DNA from: Sphingomonas panacisoli
GTDB lineage: Bacteria > Pseudomonadota > Alphaproteobacteria > Sphingomonadales > Sphingomonadaceae
DNA: 64,000 nt
Assembly (NCBI RefSeq): GCF_007859635.1
Contig: NZ_CP042306.1
Coordinates: 1,736,001 to 1,800,000 of the forward strand
Direction of reading: 5' to 3'
The stretch's first letter is position 1. The number at the start of each line of letters is the position of its first letter. Under the pieces are notes generated by a model. It searched no databases, was not told where the DNA came from, and worked only from the letters and a program-made list of their open reading frames with translations. Both the position numbers and the translations under genes were made by a program. Shown here one piece after another: positions 27,765 to 37,937 of this stretch.

Positions 27765-29234
27765 ATGCCCGGAACGCGCCAGCCGCTCGACAAATTGCTG
27801 CTGTTCGGCGCGACCGGCGATCTGGCGCAGCGCATGCTGCTGCCGTCGCTCTACGGGCTCGACGAGGACGGGCTGCTTCCCGCCGACATGACGATCACCG
27901 GCGCGGCGCGCAGCGAGATGAGCGACGACGCCTTCCGCAAGTTCGCGAAGGAGGCGCTCGACAAGTTCCTGCCCGCGGATCGCAAGGAAAAGGATAAGAT
28001 CGCGTCCTTCCTGAAGCGGCTGAACTACCAGACGCTCGACGTCACGAAGATGGACCACTTCACGCGGATTTCCGACGAGCTCGGCGATACGTCGAAGGGT
28101 ATGGCGATCTTCCTCTCGACCGCGCCAAGCCTGTTCGAACCGACCATCAAGGGCCTCGACAAGGCCGGGTTCACGCACGGCAATGTTCGGATCGGGCTCG
28201 AGAAACCGCTGGGCTACGATCTGGCCTCCAGCCGCGAGATCAACGACGCCGTCGCCTCGGTCTTTCCCGAAGACCGGATCTATCGGTTCGACCATTATCT
28301 GGGCAAGGAGACGGTCCAGAACATCCTGGCGCTGCGCTTCGGCAATTCGTTCTTCGAGCCGGTGTGGAACGCGCAAGGGATCGACAACGTCCAGATCACG
28401 ATCGCCGAAACGGTCGGTTTGGAGGAGCGCGCCGGTTACTATGACGGTGCGGGCGCTTTGCGCGACATGGTCACCAACCATATGCTGCAATTGCTCGCGC
28501 TGATCGCGATGGAGCCGCCCGCGCGCTACGACAAGGACGCGATCCGCGACGAAAAGGCCAAGGTTTTCCGTTGCCTGCGCCAGATCGCGCCCGAGGACGT
28601 GCCGCACAACACCGTCACCGGCCAATACGGACCCGGCGCCGTTGATGGGCAGATCGTCAAGGGCTATCTCGACGAACTCGGCAAGCCGTCGGTTACCGAG
28701 ACGTTCGTCGCAATCAAGGCGAATATCGACAATTGGCGCTGGCAGGGCGTGCCCTTCTATCTGCGCACCGGCAAGCGCATGGCCGTCCGCCGCAGCGAAA
28801 TTGCTATCCAGTTCAAACCGGTCCCGCATTCGATGTTCGCGGGCCGCGGCGGACTGCTTCAGCCGAACGTGCTGACCATCCGACTGCAGCCCGAAGAATA
28901 TATCCAGATGCTGATCATGGCGAAGGAGCCAGGCCTGGACCGCGACGGCGTGCACCTGCGCGAAGTACCGCTCAACCTCAGCCTCGACGCCGAATTCGCC
29001 GGTACGCGCCGCCGCATTGCTTACGAGCGCTTGCTGCTCGACTTGATCGAGGGCGACCAGACGCTGTTCGTGCGCCGCGATGAGGTCGAGGCACAATGGG
29101 CCTGGACCGACGCGATCCGCGCCGGCTGGGCCGCGAACGATATGAAGCCCAAGTCCTATGCGTCGGGCAGCTGGGGTCCCTCCACCTCGATCGCGCTGAC
29201 CGAGCGCGACGGCGTGACCTGGCAAGACGACTAG
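27765..29234 (+). CDS. zwf: glucose-6-phosphate 1-dehydrogenase
   Basis: Oxidises glucose 6-phosphate to 6-phosphogluconolactone with NAD(P)+. 489 residues. It has the nucleotide loop LFGATGDLAQRMLLPSLYGL, the active-site peptide YRFDHYLGKETVQN (about 173-186) and the lysine-containing VPFYLRTGKRM motif. First gene of the zwf-pgl-edd-glk-eda Entner-Doudoroff operon, 13 bp after argC. Confidence 0.97.
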   Translation: MPGTRQPLDKLLLFGATGDLAQRMLLPSLYGLDEDGLLPADMTITGAARSEMSDDAFRKFAKEALDKFLPADRKEKDKIASFLKRLNYQTLDVTKMDHFTRISDELGDTSKGMAIFLSTAPSLFEPTIKGLDKAGFTHGNVRIGLEKPLGYDLASSREINDAVASVFPEDRIYRFDHYLGKETVQNILALRFGNSFFEPVWNAQGIDNVQITIAETVGLEERAGYYDGAGALRDMVTNHMLQLLALIAMEPPARYDKDAIRDEKAKVFRCLRQIAPEDVPHNTVTGQYGPGAVDGQIVKGYLDELGKPSVTETFVAIKANIDNWRWQGVPFYLRTGKRMAVRRSEIAIQFKPVPHSMFAGRGGLLQPNVLTIRLQPEEYIQMLIMAKEPGLDRDGVHLREVPLNLSLDAEFAGTRRRIAYERLLLDLIEGDQTLFVRRDEVEAQWAWTDAIRAGWAANDMKPKSYASGSWGPSTSIALTERDGVTWQDD

Positions 29235-29240
29235 CCAAAT

Positions 29241-29320
29241 CCCGTCATCCCCGCGAAAGCGGGGATCTCGAGCGATGGCGCGGTAGAGGCGTGAGATCCC
29301 AGCGTTCGCTGGGATGACGA
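29241..29320. repeat. intergenic palindromic repeat, copy 4
   Basis: cccgtcatccccgcgaaagc at the left and gcgttcgctgggatgacgat at the right form an inverted pair, with gagatc/gatctc type pairing inside. It occupies the whole zwf-pgl gap inside an operon, so it may affect transcript processing. Confidence 0.8.
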
Positions 29321-29332
29321 TAGGAAGTTAGC

Positions 29333-30046
29333 ATGGCCGTGAACGAAGAAATCGAATGGTGGGACTATGAGGATGCCGAGGAGATGGCCGAGGCCGTCGC
29401 CGGCGACATCCAGTTCATCATCGAAAGCGCGATCGACGCGCGCGGGGCCGCGGTCGTCGCGCTCGCCGGGGGCAAGACCCCCCTGCCCATCTACGCGATC
29501 CTGAGCGAGGCCAAGCTCGACTGGAAGCGCGTGACGATCATCCCGGGCGACGAGCGCATCGTGCCGCTGGGCGACCCGCTTTCGAATGTGACGGCGCTGG
29601 CCAAGACGTTCCTGCCCAAGGGCGCGCGCGTGATGCCGATCGTCCCGACCGCGACCGCGGATTACAAGGCGGCCGGGCGTTCGGCGGATGCGCTGATGCA
29701 GGATCTGCACTGGCCGCTCGACCTGTGCCTGCTCGGCGTCGGTGGCGACGGACATACCGCCTCGATCTTTCCCGGCCCCGATTTCGATGAGGCGCTGAAC
29801 GGCCCCAAGGAGCGCCGCGCGCTGGGTGTCATGCCCGATCCGCTGCCCCCCGAAGCGCCGGTGGCGCGCGTCACGCTCAGTCGCGCCGCAATCGTTTCGT
29901 CGGCGTCGGTGATGATCGCGGTGACCGGCGCTGCGAAGAAGAAGGTCATCGAGGACGCGATCAGCCAGGGGGCGGGATCGACTTACCCGATCGGGCGCGT
30001 GCTGGCCGATACCGAGCTGCCGGTCGATATCCACTGGGCGCCCTGA
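29333..30046 (+). CDS. pgl: 6-phosphogluconolactonase
   Basis: Hydrolyses 6-phosphogluconolactone, 237 residues, glucosamine-6-phosphate-isomerase fold. Signature segments are VVALAGGKTPLPIYAIL, IIPGDERIVPLGDPLSN and CLLGVGGDGHTASIFPGP. Second gene of the Entner-Doudoroff operon, following a repeat element. Confidence 0.95.
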   Translation: MAVNEEIEWWDYEDAEEMAEAVAGDIQFIIESAIDARGAAVVALAGGKTPLPIYAILSEAKLDWKRVTIIPGDERIVPLGDPLSNVTALAKTFLPKGARVMPIVPTATADYKAAGRSADALMQDLHWPLDLCLLGVGGDGHTASIFPGPDFDEALNGPKERRALGVMPDPLPPEAPVARVTLSRAAIVSSASVMIAVTGAAKKKVIEDAISQGAGSTYPIGRVLADTELPVDIHWAP

Positions 30047-30068
30047 TCGCGTCGCATACGTATTAAGT

Positions 30069-30094
30069 CGTCACCCCGGCCTTGTGCCGGGGTC
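30069..30094. repeat. half-size palindromic repeat, copy 5
   Basis: A single arm, accccggccttgtgccggggt, lies in the pgl-edd gap. It is a perfect hairpin apart from its loop and resembles one arm of the larger repeats. Confidence 0.6.
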
Positions 30095-30132
30095 CGCCGT
30101 GCCGCAAAGCGGCCGGAAATGAGGGAAAGACG

Positions 30133-31941
30133 ATGAACCCCGCCGTTTCCGCCGTCACCGACCGCATCATCGAACGCTCGCGCGAGCGCCGCTCCGCGTA
30201 CCTCGACCTGATCGCACGCGAACGCGATGCCGGGCTCAAGCGCCCGATGCTTGGCTGCGCCAACTTGGCGCACGGCTATGCCGGGACCGAGGAGGACCGC
30301 GACGCCATGAAGGCCGATCGCGGCATGAATATCGGCATCGTCACCTCGTACAACGACATGCTGTCGGCGCACGCGGTCTATTACCGCTACCCCGAACAGA
30401 TGAAGGTCTGGGCCCGCGAGGCCGGCGCGACGGCACAAGTCGCGGGCGGCGTGCCCGCGATGTGCGACGGCGTGACGCAGGGCTATCCGGGCATGGAACT
30501 GTCGCTGTTCAGCCGCGACACGATCGCGCTGAGCACGGCGATCGCGCTGAGCCACGGCATGTTCGAGGGCGCGGCGTTGCTTGGCATTTGCGACAAGATC
30601 GTACCCGGATTGCTCATGGGAGCGCTCCGTTTCGGTCATTTACCGATGATTCTCGTTCCGGGCGGCCCGATGCGCACCGGCCTTGCCAACAAGGCCAAGG
30701 CCGCGGTGCGCGAAGCGTTCGCCGAAGGAAAAGTCGGCCGAGATGAACTACTTGATGCCGAAATCGGTGCCTATCACTCCAAGGGCACGTGCACCTTCTA
30801 CGGCACCGCCAACACCAACCAAATGATGATGGAAGTGATGGGTCTCCACATCCCCGGCGCGGCGTTCGCAAATCCTGGGACGAAGCTGCGCCAGGAACTG
30901 ACGCGCGCCGCGACGCATCGGCTGGCAGCGATTGGGTGGGAAGGCGACGATTACCGACCGCTCGGGCGGTGCGTGGACGAGAAGGCGATCGTCAACGCCG
31001 CGGTCGGCCTGCTCGCGACGGGCGGATCGACCAACCACCTGATCCACCTCCCGGCCATCGCCCGCGCGGCGGGGATCACGATCGACTGGGAGGATTTCGA
31101 CGCACTCAGCCGCGCGGTGCCGCTTGTCGCGCGCGTCTATCCCAACGGATCGGCCGATGTGAACGGCTTCGAGGATGCCGGCGGCATGCCATTCGTGATC
31201 CGCGAACTGCTCGGCGCGGGGTTGCTGCACGGCGATATTATGACCGTCGCTGGCGAATTCGCGGACTATGGCAAGCGGCCGGTGGTCGAGGGAGATGGCC
31301 TGCGCTGGGAGGACCCCGGCGCGAGCGGCGACGAGACCATCCTGCGCCCCGCATCCGACCCCTTCTCGCCCGAAGGCGGTTTCCGCATCCTCGCCGGCAA
31401 TCTCGGCCGCGCGTGCATCAAGGTGTCGGCGGTCGATCCCGAACGCTGGGTGATCGAAGCGCCCGCGCGGGTGTTCGACGACCAGGCCGACGTCCAGGCC
31501 GCGTTCAAGGCGGGCGACCTCGACCGCGACGTCGTGGTCGTGGTGCGCTTCCAGGGCCCCCGTGCCAACGGCATGCCCGAACTCCACAAGCTGACTCCCC
31601 CACTCGGCGTGCTGCAGAACAAGGGGTTCAAGGTCGCCTTAGTGACCGACGGCCGGATGTCCGGTGCGTCGGGAAAGGTGCCGGCGGCTATCCATTGCTC
31701 GCCCGAAGTGTTGGGCGGTGGACCGCTAGGCAAGGTCCGCGACGGCGATGTTGTCCGGCTAGATGCGGTTGCCGGCACGCTCGAAGCGCTGGTCGATGCC
31801 GCCGAATGGGAAGCTCGGGAACTGGCCCAAGCTCCGCCGCCGGCAGAAGGCATGGGCCGCGAACTGTTCGGCCTGTTCCGCGGCGCGGCGGACGAAGCGG
31901 AACTGGGCGCATCGGCAATCTTTGCGGGAGCAAGTATGTAA
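30133..31941 (+). CDS. edd: phosphogluconate dehydratase
   Basis: Iron-sulfur dehydratase that makes KDPG from 6-phosphogluconate, 602 residues. Cluster and active-site regions are visible: [52 protein letters not shown] and [15 protein letters not shown] [17 protein letters not shown] near the end. The ATG at 30133 ([12 protein letters not shown]) is chosen over an upstream frame extension that lies in the repeat. Its TAA overlaps the glk ATG. Confidence 0.97.
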   Translation: MNPAVSAVTDRIIERSRERRSAYLDLIARERDAGLKRPMLGCANLAHGYAGTEEDRDAMKADRGMNIGIVTSYNDMLSAHAVYYRYPEQMKVWAREAGATAQVAGGVPAMCDGVTQGYPGMELSLFSRDTIALSTAIALSHGMFEGAALLGICDKIVPGLLMGALRFGHLPMILVPGGPMRTGLANKAKAAVREAFAEGKVGRDELLDAEIGAYHSKGTCTFYGTANTNQMMMEVMGLHIPGAAFANPGTKLRQELTRAATHRLAAIGWEGDDYRPLGRCVDEKAIVNAAVGLLATGGSTNHLIHLPAIARAAGITIDWEDFDALSRAVPLVARVYPNGSADVNGFEDAGGMPFVIRELLGAGLLHGDIMTVAGEFADYGKRPVVEGDGLRWEDPGASGDETILRPASDPFSPEGGFRILAGNLGRACIKVSAVDPERWVIEAPARVFDDQADVQAAFKAGDLDRDVVVVVRFQGPRANGMPELHKLTPPLGVLQNKGFKVALVTDGRMSGASGKVPAAIHCSPEVLGGGPLGKVRDGDVVRLDAVAGTLEALVDAAEWEARELAQAPPPAEGMGRELFGLFRGAADEAELGASAIFAGASM

Positions 31942-32909
31942 TGGAAGTCGTCGCGGTCGATATCGGGGGTACGCATGCCCGCTTCGCCATCGCCGACGTA
32001 GCGAACGGCAAGGTCGTGTCGCTGGGCGAGGAAATCACCCAGAAGACCGCAGAGCACGCGTCGCTTCAGACCGCATGGCAGGATTTCGGCGAGCGGATCG
32101 GGCGGCCTTTGCCCAAGGCAGCGGCCATCGCGGTCGCCTCCCCGGTTGGTGGCGACGTCATCAAGCTGACCAACAATCCGTGGATCATCCGCCCCGCCCT
32201 TATCCCCGAACGGCTCGGCGCCGACACCTACGTCATCGTCAATGATTTCGGCGCAATCGCGCATGCCGTGGCACAATTGCCCGACGAGGATTTCCTCCAC
32301 ATTTGCGGCCCCGACAAACCGCTGACCCGCGCCGGCGTCACGTCGATCTGCGGTCCCGGAACCGGGCTCGGCGTTGCGGGCGTGCTTCACGCGAGCGACG
32401 GCTATCACGTGCTGCCGACCGAGGGCGGCCATGTCGATTTCGCCCCGCTCGACGCGTTCGAGGATGCGATGCTCACGCGCTTGCGCAAGACCTTTACCCG
32501 CGTGTCCGCCGAACGTGTTTGCGCGGGGCCGGCGATCGTCGCGATTTACGAGACGCTGGCGGAGATCGAGAACAAGCCCGTCCGCCATCTCGACGACAAG
32601 GCGATCTGGGGAATGGCATTCGAAGGGTCGGACAGCCTCGCGATCGCTGCGCTCGACCGCTTCGTGCTTGCGCTTGGCGCTTTCGCCGGCGACCTAGCGC
32701 TGAGCCAAGGCGCGAAGGACGTCGTGATCGCCGGTGGGCTCGGTCTCAAGCTGAAAGATCATTTCGCCCGTTCGGGCTTCGCCGAACGCTTCACCGCCAA
32801 GGGGCGCTTCCAGCAGATGATGGCCGGCATCCCGGTCAAGCTCATCACCCATCCCCAGCCCGGCCTCTACGGTGCCGCGGCCGCCTTCGCGCAGGAACAC
32901 GCTCAATGA
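31941..32909 (+). CDS. glk: glucokinase
   Basis: ATP-dependent hexokinase of the Glk family, 322 residues. It begins [20 protein letters not shown] (phosphate loop), with [15 protein letters not shown] and [11 protein letters not shown] in the middle and a C-terminal [10 protein letters not shown]. It overlaps edd by 1 bp (TAATG) and eda by 4 bp (ATGA), so the three are translationally coupled. It supplies glucose 6-phosphate to the pathway encoded around it. Confidence 0.96.
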   Translation: MEVVAVDIGGTHARFAIADVANGKVVSLGEEITQKTAEHASLQTAWQDFGERIGRPLPKAAAIAVASPVGGDVIKLTNNPWIIRPALIPERLGADTYVIVNDFGAIAHAVAQLPDEDFLHICGPDKPLTRAGVTSICGPGTGLGVAGVLHASDGYHVLPTEGGHVDFAPLDAFEDAMLTRLRKTFTRVSAERVCAGPAIVAIYETLAEIENKPVRHLDDKAIWGMAFEGSDSLAIAALDRFVLALGAFAGDLALSQGAKDVVIAGGLGLKLKDHFARSGFAERFTAKGRFQQMMAGIPVKLITHPQPGLYGAAAAFAQEHAQ

Positions 32910-33511
32910 ACGATATCGCTTCCATCATGCGCGCCGCGCCGGTCATCCCGGTAATCGTGATCGAGGATCTGGCGACCGCAAGGCCGCTCGCCGAGGCGCT
33001 GGTCGCCGGCGGCCTGCCCGCGCTCGAAGTGACGATGCGCACGCCGGTCGCGCTGGACGCGATCCGCGCGATGAAGCAAGTCCCCGGCGCGATCGTCGGC
33101 GCGGGTACGGTGGTGAACACCGAGCAGTTCGAGCAAGTGATGGATGCCGGGGTCGAGTTCATCGTCTCGCCCGGTCTGACCGAGCGCCTCGCCGAACCGA
33201 TCATCGCGAGCGGCGTGCCGTATTTGCCCGGCATCGCCAATTCGGCCGACATCATGCGCGGGCTCGATCTCGGCCTGACCCATTTCAAGTTCTTTCCCGC
33301 CGAAGCGAATGGCGGATTGAAGGCACTCAAAAGCCTCGCCGCCCCGTTCTATCAGTGCAAGTTCTGCCCGACCGGCGGCGTTAGCGAAGCGAACGCGCCC
33401 GAATGGCTCGCCTTCGATCCGGTGCTGTGCGTCGGGGGAAGCTGGGTCTGCAGCGGCACGCCCGCCGAGGTGGAGGCGAAAGCGCGCGCCGCTGCCGCGC
33501 TGGGCCGCTAA
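32906..33511 (+). CDS. eda: 2-dehydro-3-deoxy-phosphogluconate aldolase
   Basis: Class-I aldolase splitting KDPG to pyruvate and glyceraldehyde 3-phosphate, 201 residues. The Schiff-base lysine is in LTHFKFFPAEANGG (about residue 130). ALEVTMRTP carries the catalytic glutamate and VGAGTVVNTEQF follows. Last gene of the operon; its stop directly abuts the stop of mltG on the other strand, with no space for a separate terminator. Confidence 0.96.
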   Translation: MNDIASIMRAAPVIPVIVIEDLATARPLAEALVAGGLPALEVTMRTPVALDAIRAMKQVPGAIVGAGTVVNTEQFEQVMDAGVEFIVSPGLTERLAEPIIASGVPYLPGIANSADIMRGLDLGLTHFKFFPAEANGGLKALKSLAAPFYQCKFCPTGGVSEANAPEWLAFDPVLCVGGSWVCSGTPAEVEAKARAAAALGR

Positions 33512-34471
33512 CTACATCTCGCCGCGCGCGCGGCGGATGGCATACCATTTCTGCACGTTTGCGTTGTGCTGTTCCAGCGTGTCGGCGAACACGCTGGCGC
33601 CGGTGCCGTCCGCCACGAAATAGAGTGCATTGGAGTCCGCCGGATCGAGCACAGCGTCGATCGACGCCCGACCCGGATTGGCGATCGCGGTCTTGGGCAA
33701 CCCGGTCATCGTGTAGGTGTTGTAATCGTTCTTCGCGTTCTTTTCGGACAACAGGATGCGACGACCGAGCGCCTTCCCGTAGGTGATGGGATAGATGATC
33801 GTCGGATCGGCCTGGAGCATCATCCCGCGCTTCAGGCGGTTCGAATAGACCGCCGCGACCATCCGCCGCTCGCTCGCCACAGCGGTTTCCTTTTCGACGA
33901 TAGAGGCGAGGACGATCGCTTCCTGCGGCGTATGGACGATCAGTCCCGGCTTGCGCTTGGCCCAGGCCTTGGCGAGATAATCGGTCATCGCCTTCTGCAT
34001 GTGCGCCACGACCGACGCCCGCGTATCACCACGCTGATAGCTGTAGCTGTCGGGAAGCAGCGACCCTTCCGCCGGCCGCGGGATCTCGCCGCTCAGCTCG
34101 GGCGCCGCCATGATGCGTTCCTGCGCCATGATCGACGGCATGCCTTCGGGGATCGTCACGAAGCGCTGAAGGGTCTTGCCGCCTTGCAGAACCTTGAGGA
34201 TATCGGCTTGGCTGAGGTGCGCCGGAATGCCGAACTCGCCCGCCTTGATCCCTTCACCGCCGCCCAGAACCTTGGCGAACAGCACGAAACGGTTCGCCGA
34301 ACGGATCGCGCCCGCGGCCTCGAGCTGCTTGGCCGCCTCGCTCAGGCCGGTGCCGGGCTTGATCGTCACGCTCAGGTTCTTGGGCGCGGGACCTGCTCCG
34401 CCCCAATCGTGGATCGCCCATGCAGCGAAGGCGATCAGGACGAGGATCGTCAGACAACCAAGCCGGCGCAT
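33512..34471 (-). CDS. mltG: endolytic transglycosylase MltG
   Basis: Inner-membrane YceG-like lytic transglycosylase that cuts nascent glycan strands, 319 residues. An N-terminal membrane helix (LGCLTILVLIAFAAWAI) is followed by a LysM-like part and the catalytic domain with the glutamate in AIVLASIVEKET (about residue 190) and DPTIIYPITYG. It follows fabF by 10 bp on the same strand, the usual acpP-fabF-mltG arrangement. Confidence 0.95.
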   Translation of the reverse strand: MRRLGCLTILVLIAFAAWAIHDWGGAGPAPKNLSVTIKPGTGLSEAAKQLEAAGAIRSANRFVLFAKVLGGGEGIKAGEFGIPAHLSQADILKVLQGGKTLQRFVTIPEGMPSIMAQERIMAAPELSGEIPRPAEGSLLPDSYSYQRGDTRASVVAHMQKAMTDYLAKAWAKRKPGLIVHTPQEAIVLASIVEKETAVASERRMVAAVYSNRLKRGMMLQADPTIIYPITYGKALGRRILLSEKNAKNDYNTYTMTGLPKTAIANPGRASIDAVLDPADSNALYFVADGTGASVFADTLEQHNANVQKWYAIRRARGEM

Positions 34472-34481
34472 CGTCGAACCC

Positions 34482-35738
34482 TCAGATCGCCTTCATGACC
34501 AGGCTGGCGTTGGTGCCGCCGAAGCCGAAGCTGTTGTTGAGCACCGCCTTCACCTCGCGCTTCTTCGCGACGAGAGGGACGAGATCGACGCCTTCGGCGC
34601 CTTCCGACGGATTTTCCAAGTTAAGCGTGGGCGGCACGATCTGGTCGCGGATCGCGAGGATGCAGAAGATCGCCTCGACCGCGCCGGCGCCGCCGAGCAG
34701 ATGCCCGATCGCCGATTTGGTCGAGCTCATCGATACGCCCGAAATCGCATCGCCGAACAGCCGCTTCACCGCGCCGAGTTCGATCAGGTCGGCCATCGTC
34801 GAGGTGCCGTGCGCGTTGATGTAATCAATGTCCGACGGCTGCATCCCAGCCCGCTTTAGCGCCATTTCCATCGACCGATACGCGCCCGACCCTTCCGGCT
34901 CCGGTGCGGTCACGTGATAGGCGTCGCCCGACAGACCGTAACCGACGACTTCGCAATAGATCTTCGCGCCGCGTGCCTTGGCATGCTCGTACTCCTCGAG
35001 CACCACCACGCCCGCGCCCTCTCCCATCACGAAGCCTTCGCGATCCCTGTCGTAGGGGCGGCTCGCTTGTTCGGGACGATCGTTGAAGCTGGTGTTGAGC
35101 GCGCGCGCCGCGGCGAAGCCGGCGATGCCGATCGGGCAGACCGTCGCTTCGGCGCCGCCCGCCAGCATGACGTCGGCATCGTCCATCGCGATCATCCGCG
35201 CGGCGTCGCCGATCGAGTGCGCGCCGGTCGAACAGGCGGTGACGACCGCGTGATTGGGACCCATCAGCCCATATTTGATCTGCACCTGGCCCGTGATCAG
35301 GTTGATCAGGCGACCATGAACGAAGTGCGGGCTGACGCGACGCGGACCCTTTTCGGCAAGCACCAGCGACTCGCTCTCGATGCCCGGCAAGCCACCGATC
35401 CCCGATCCGATCGAACACCCGGCACGATAGCGTTCGGCTTCCGACATCTCGGTCAGGCCGGCATCTTCGAGCGCCTGTCCCGCGGCATCGATGCCGTAGA
35501 TGATGAAGTCGTCGACCTGGCGCTGGACCTTATGGTCGACGCGCTTGCCTGGATCGAAGCCATATTCGTGATCGGCCGGCTTCACCTCGCACGCGATCGT
35601 GCAGGGATAGTCGCTCGCGTCGAAATGCGTGATCTGCCCGGCGCCCGATTTGCCGGCGAGGATGTTCTTCCACGTCGTTTCGACGTCGGCGCCCAGGGGG
35701 GTCACCAGGCCCAGCCCGGTTACGACTACGCGGCGCAT
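34482..35738 (-). CDS. fabF: 3-oxoacyl-[acyl-carrier-protein] synthase II
   Basis: Condensing enzyme of fatty-acid elongation, 418 residues. Active-site Cys in VVTACSTGAHSIGDA (about residue 168), with the histidines in INAHGTSTMADLIE and SAIGHLLGGAGAVEA. The start MRRVVVTGLGLVTPLG is typical. It lies 110 bp downstream of acpP. Confidence 0.97.
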   Translation of the reverse strand: MRRVVVTGLGLVTPLGADVETTWKNILAGKSGAGQITHFDASDYPCTIACEVKPADHEYGFDPGKRVDHKVQRQVDDFIIYGIDAAGQALEDAGLTEMSEAERYRAGCSIGSGIGGLPGIESESLVLAEKGPRRVSPHFVHGRLINLITGQVQIKYGLMGPNHAVVTACSTGAHSIGDAARMIAMDDADVMLAGGAEATVCPIGIAGFAAARALNTSFNDRPEQASRPYDRDREGFVMGEGAGVVVLEEYEHAKARGAKIYCEVVGYGLSGDAYHVTAPEPEGSGAYRSMEMALKRAGMQPSDIDYINAHGTSTMADLIELGAVKRLFGDAISGVSMSSTKSAIGHLLGGAGAVEAIFCILAIRDQIVPPTLNLENPSEGAEGVDLVPLVAKKREVKAVLNNSFGFGGTNASLVMKAI

Positions 35739-35850
35739 GCCAATCTCCAGATCGTTGTCTTCAAAAGCGAAACGGCCCCCCCGCCCTGGGTTACCCGGGA
35801 CGGGGAGCCGCTCGTTACTCTATTCCGCGGCGGTCAGCCACGGAGCGGGC

Positions 35851-36087
35851 TCAGCCCTGGTTCGCGTCGATATAGGTGATCGCGTCGTTGACGGTCGTGA
35901 TCTTCTCCGCGGCGTCGTCCGGAATTTCGACCCCGAACTCTTCCTCGAACGCCATCACCAGCTCGACGATGTCGAGGCTGTCGGCACCGAGATCGTCGAT
36001 GAAGCTCGCTTCGGGCGTGACCGATGCGGCTTCGACGCCCAGATGCTCGACCACGATCTTCTTCACCCGGTCGGCAGTATCGCTCAT
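35851..36087 (-). CDS. acpP: acyl carrier protein
   Basis: Fatty-acid synthesis carrier, 78 residues. The phosphopantetheine serine is in [16 protein letters not shown] (about residue 38). The ATG at 36087 gives [12 protein letters not shown], the family start; the frame is open to 36141 but that is leader. Distinct from the second carrier protein at 53972, which lacks the DSL motif. Confidence 0.98.
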   Translation of the reverse strand: MSDTADRVKKIVVEHLGVEAASVTPEASFIDDLGADSLDIVELVMAFEEEFGVEIPDDAAEKITTVNDAITYIDANQG

Positions 36088-36177
36088 TCGTCGCTTCCCT
36101 CTATTGGTCGGGGTCACAGCCCCGGGGTTTCCTGAACGCACGTAGAACGCGGTTAGTGCCCGCGCAAGGGGGTGACG

Positions 36178-36693
36178 TCAGGCGGCTGCGAAGTCCGCCG
36201 GATAGAATTCGATGGCGGCCAACGCGGCGAAATAGAGCAGGACGTGGCGGCGCTGCTTCGCGTTCGCGCCCGCAGCGGTAACGGCACCGACCGCGCCGGG
36301 CGACGCCTTGGCGACCAAGCTCTTGCGATCGCCGGCCGGCAAGGCGGCGTAGCTGGCCGCGAGTTTGGCCGCGTCGAGCCCGTCGCTCTTGATCGCCGAC
36401 TCGGCGCCGAGCTTGGTTGCGCGGCCCTGTGTGTACGACACGGCAGCCTGCACGGCGTCGGGCGACCAGTTGTTCGCGGTGCGGCAATTGTCGCGTGCGG
36501 CGATCAACGCTTCGCGATCGGCGTCGAGTGCAGTCGCTGCGTCGCCGCCCTTATCGGCAGCAGCGACCACATTGTTGCCGATCCGCTGCATGGCGTCCGG
36601 ACCGAGCTTGGCCTCGATGCAGCCGATATCCCCGCTCGCCGCCCAGGCGGAGCCGGGGGCGAACAGCGCGGCGGCGAGCAACAGCGCCCTCAC
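36178..36693 (-). CDS. hypothetical secreted protein
   Basis: 171 residues with a signal peptide (MRALLLAAALFAPGSAWA). The mature part is helical and alanine-rich, with two cysteines (IGCIEAKLG and ARDNCRTANNW) that could form a disulfide. No family recognised. Its ATG overlaps the fabG stop by 4 bp, so it is translationally coupled to fabG and sits between fabG and acpP. Confidence 0.7.
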   Translation of the reverse strand: MRALLLAAALFAPGSAWAASGDIGCIEAKLGPDAMQRIGNNVVAAADKGGDAATALDADREALIAARDNCRTANNWSPDAVQAAVSYTQGRATKLGAESAIKSDGLDAAKLAASYAALPAGDRKSLVAKASPGAVGAVTAAGANAKQRRHVLLYFAALAAIEFYPADFAAA

Positions 36694-37430
36694 AGCATCG
36701 CCATCCCGCCGTTGACGTGGAGCGTCTGTCCGGTGACGTAGCCGGCTTCCTTCGACGCGAGATACACGACCGCCGCGCCGATATCCTCGCCCGTGCCGAG
36801 GTCGCCCGCGGGAATGCGGGTCAGCAGCGCCGTCTTCTGCGCTTCCGGCAACACATCGGTCATCGCCGACCGAATGAAACCCGGCGCGACGCAGTTCACC
36901 GTGATGTTACGGCTCGCGAGTTCCTGCGCCAACGCCTTCGACATGCCGACCAAGCCCGCCTTCGACGCGGCGTAATTGGCCTGGCCGGGATTGCCGGTCG
37001 CGCCGACCACGCTGGTGATCGAGATGACGCGGCCGTAACGCGCCTTCATCATCGGCTTGGCGGCGGCACGGATCAGGCGGAACGCGGCTTCCAGGTTGAC
37101 GCGGATGACCGTGTCCCATTCCTCGTCCTTCATCCGCATGGCGAGATTGTCGCGCGTGACGCCGGCATTGTTGACCAGGATGTCGAGCTTGCCGCCCAGC
37201 GCTTCGACCGCCGACGGCACCAGCGCATCGACCGCAGCGCCATCCGACAGATTGCACGCCAGCGCGACGTGATCGCCGCCGAGCGATGCGCGAAAACCTT
37301 CCAGCTTCTCGGCATTGGATCCAGATACCGCAAGCCGCGCGCCCTGCTCCGCCAGCGCCTGCGCGATCGCCGATCCGATCCCTCCGGAAGCGCCGGTTAC
37401 CAGCGCGGTCATACCTGTCAGATCGAACAT
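36690..37430 (-). CDS. fabG: 3-oxoacyl-[acyl-carrier-protein] reductase
   Basis: NADPH-dependent short-chain dehydrogenase of fatty-acid synthesis, 246 residues. It has TALVTGASGGIGSAIAQAL, NNAGVTRDNLAMRMKDEEW, and the catalytic Ser/Tyr/Lys in ITSVVGATGNPGQANYAASKAG; it ends TLHVNGGMAML. GGAG precedes the ATG at 37430. Confidence 0.96.
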   Translation of the reverse strand: MFDLTGMTALVTGASGGIGSAIAQALAEQGARLAVSGSNAEKLEGFRASLGGDHVALACNLSDGAAVDALVPSAVEALGGKLDILVNNAGVTRDNLAMRMKDEEWDTVIRVNLEAAFRLIRAAAKPMMKARYGRVISITSVVGATGNPGQANYAASKAGLVGMSKALAQELASRNITVNCVAPGFIRSAMTDVLPEAQKTALLTRIPAGDLGTGEDIGAAVVYLASKEAGYVTGQTLHVNGGMAML

Positions 37431-37513
37431 TATTGGCTCCAACTTGGTGGCAACTCGTGTTGCGCGATTTCTGCCCGTTTATGATCAACGCCCATATTCG
37501 ACGGGAATGGACA

Positions 37514-37912
37514 ATGGCAATCGCGCCTGACGCACGGGAGAACGACGCAGAGGCCCTGACGGAGCCACCGGCGCCCGCGGTCGAGCCGGCTCCACCCGCC
37601 GCGGAACAGCCCGTTGCCGAGCCGCCGGCGGCGGTCGATCCTGCAACAAGCGAACAGACCAACCGCGCCGCGGCGGCCGCGGCGGTGGCGGCAGTCGTGA
37701 GCGCCGATCCCAATCTGGTTTCGACCACCGTCGCGCTACCGACCGACGCGCTGGAGTTCCTGCGGTCGCAATCGACCAAGAACGGCACCAGCACCGGCGA
37801 CGAACTCCGCCGGTCGATCGGCACGCAGAAGTTCCTGCAAGACAAGCTCGCTGAGGGCGCCACGCTCCAATTGCGCGACGCGAAGGGCAATCTGTTTGAC
37901 GTGAAAATCTAA
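37514..37912 (+). CDS. hypothetical protein with ribbon-helix-helix-like C-terminal region
   Basis: About 132 residues. The N-terminal half is Pro/Ala/Glu-rich and probably disordered. The C-terminal half (TVALPTDALEFLRSQSTKNG, TSTGDELRRSIGTQKFLQDKL, then GATLQLRDAKGNLFDVKI) reads like a strand-helix-helix unit followed by a beta hairpin, as in some CopG-like proteins. This is a pattern judgement, not a database match. The start is uncertain (37514 chosen; an ATG at 37480 is also in frame). It lies 25 bp before a two-helix membrane protein, with which it may work. Both interrupt the fabD-fabG cluster on the opposite strand. Confidence 0.65.
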   Translation: MAIAPDARENDAEALTEPPAPAVEPAPPAAEQPVAEPPAAVDPATSEQTNRAAAAAAVAAVVSADPNLVSTTVALPTDALEFLRSQSTKNGTSTGDELRRSIGTQKFLQDKLAEGATLQLRDAKGNLFDVKI

Positions 37913-37937
37913 CGGGACCGATTTGGGGGCAACGGAG

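Noticed and set aside
27711..29225. 504-residue minus-strand frame over zwf
   Set aside because: Antisense shadow of zwf with no family character.
30789..31941. Upstream part of the long plus-strand frame that ends with glucokinase
   Set aside because: It overlaps edd out of frame; only the part from 31941 has glucokinase sequence.
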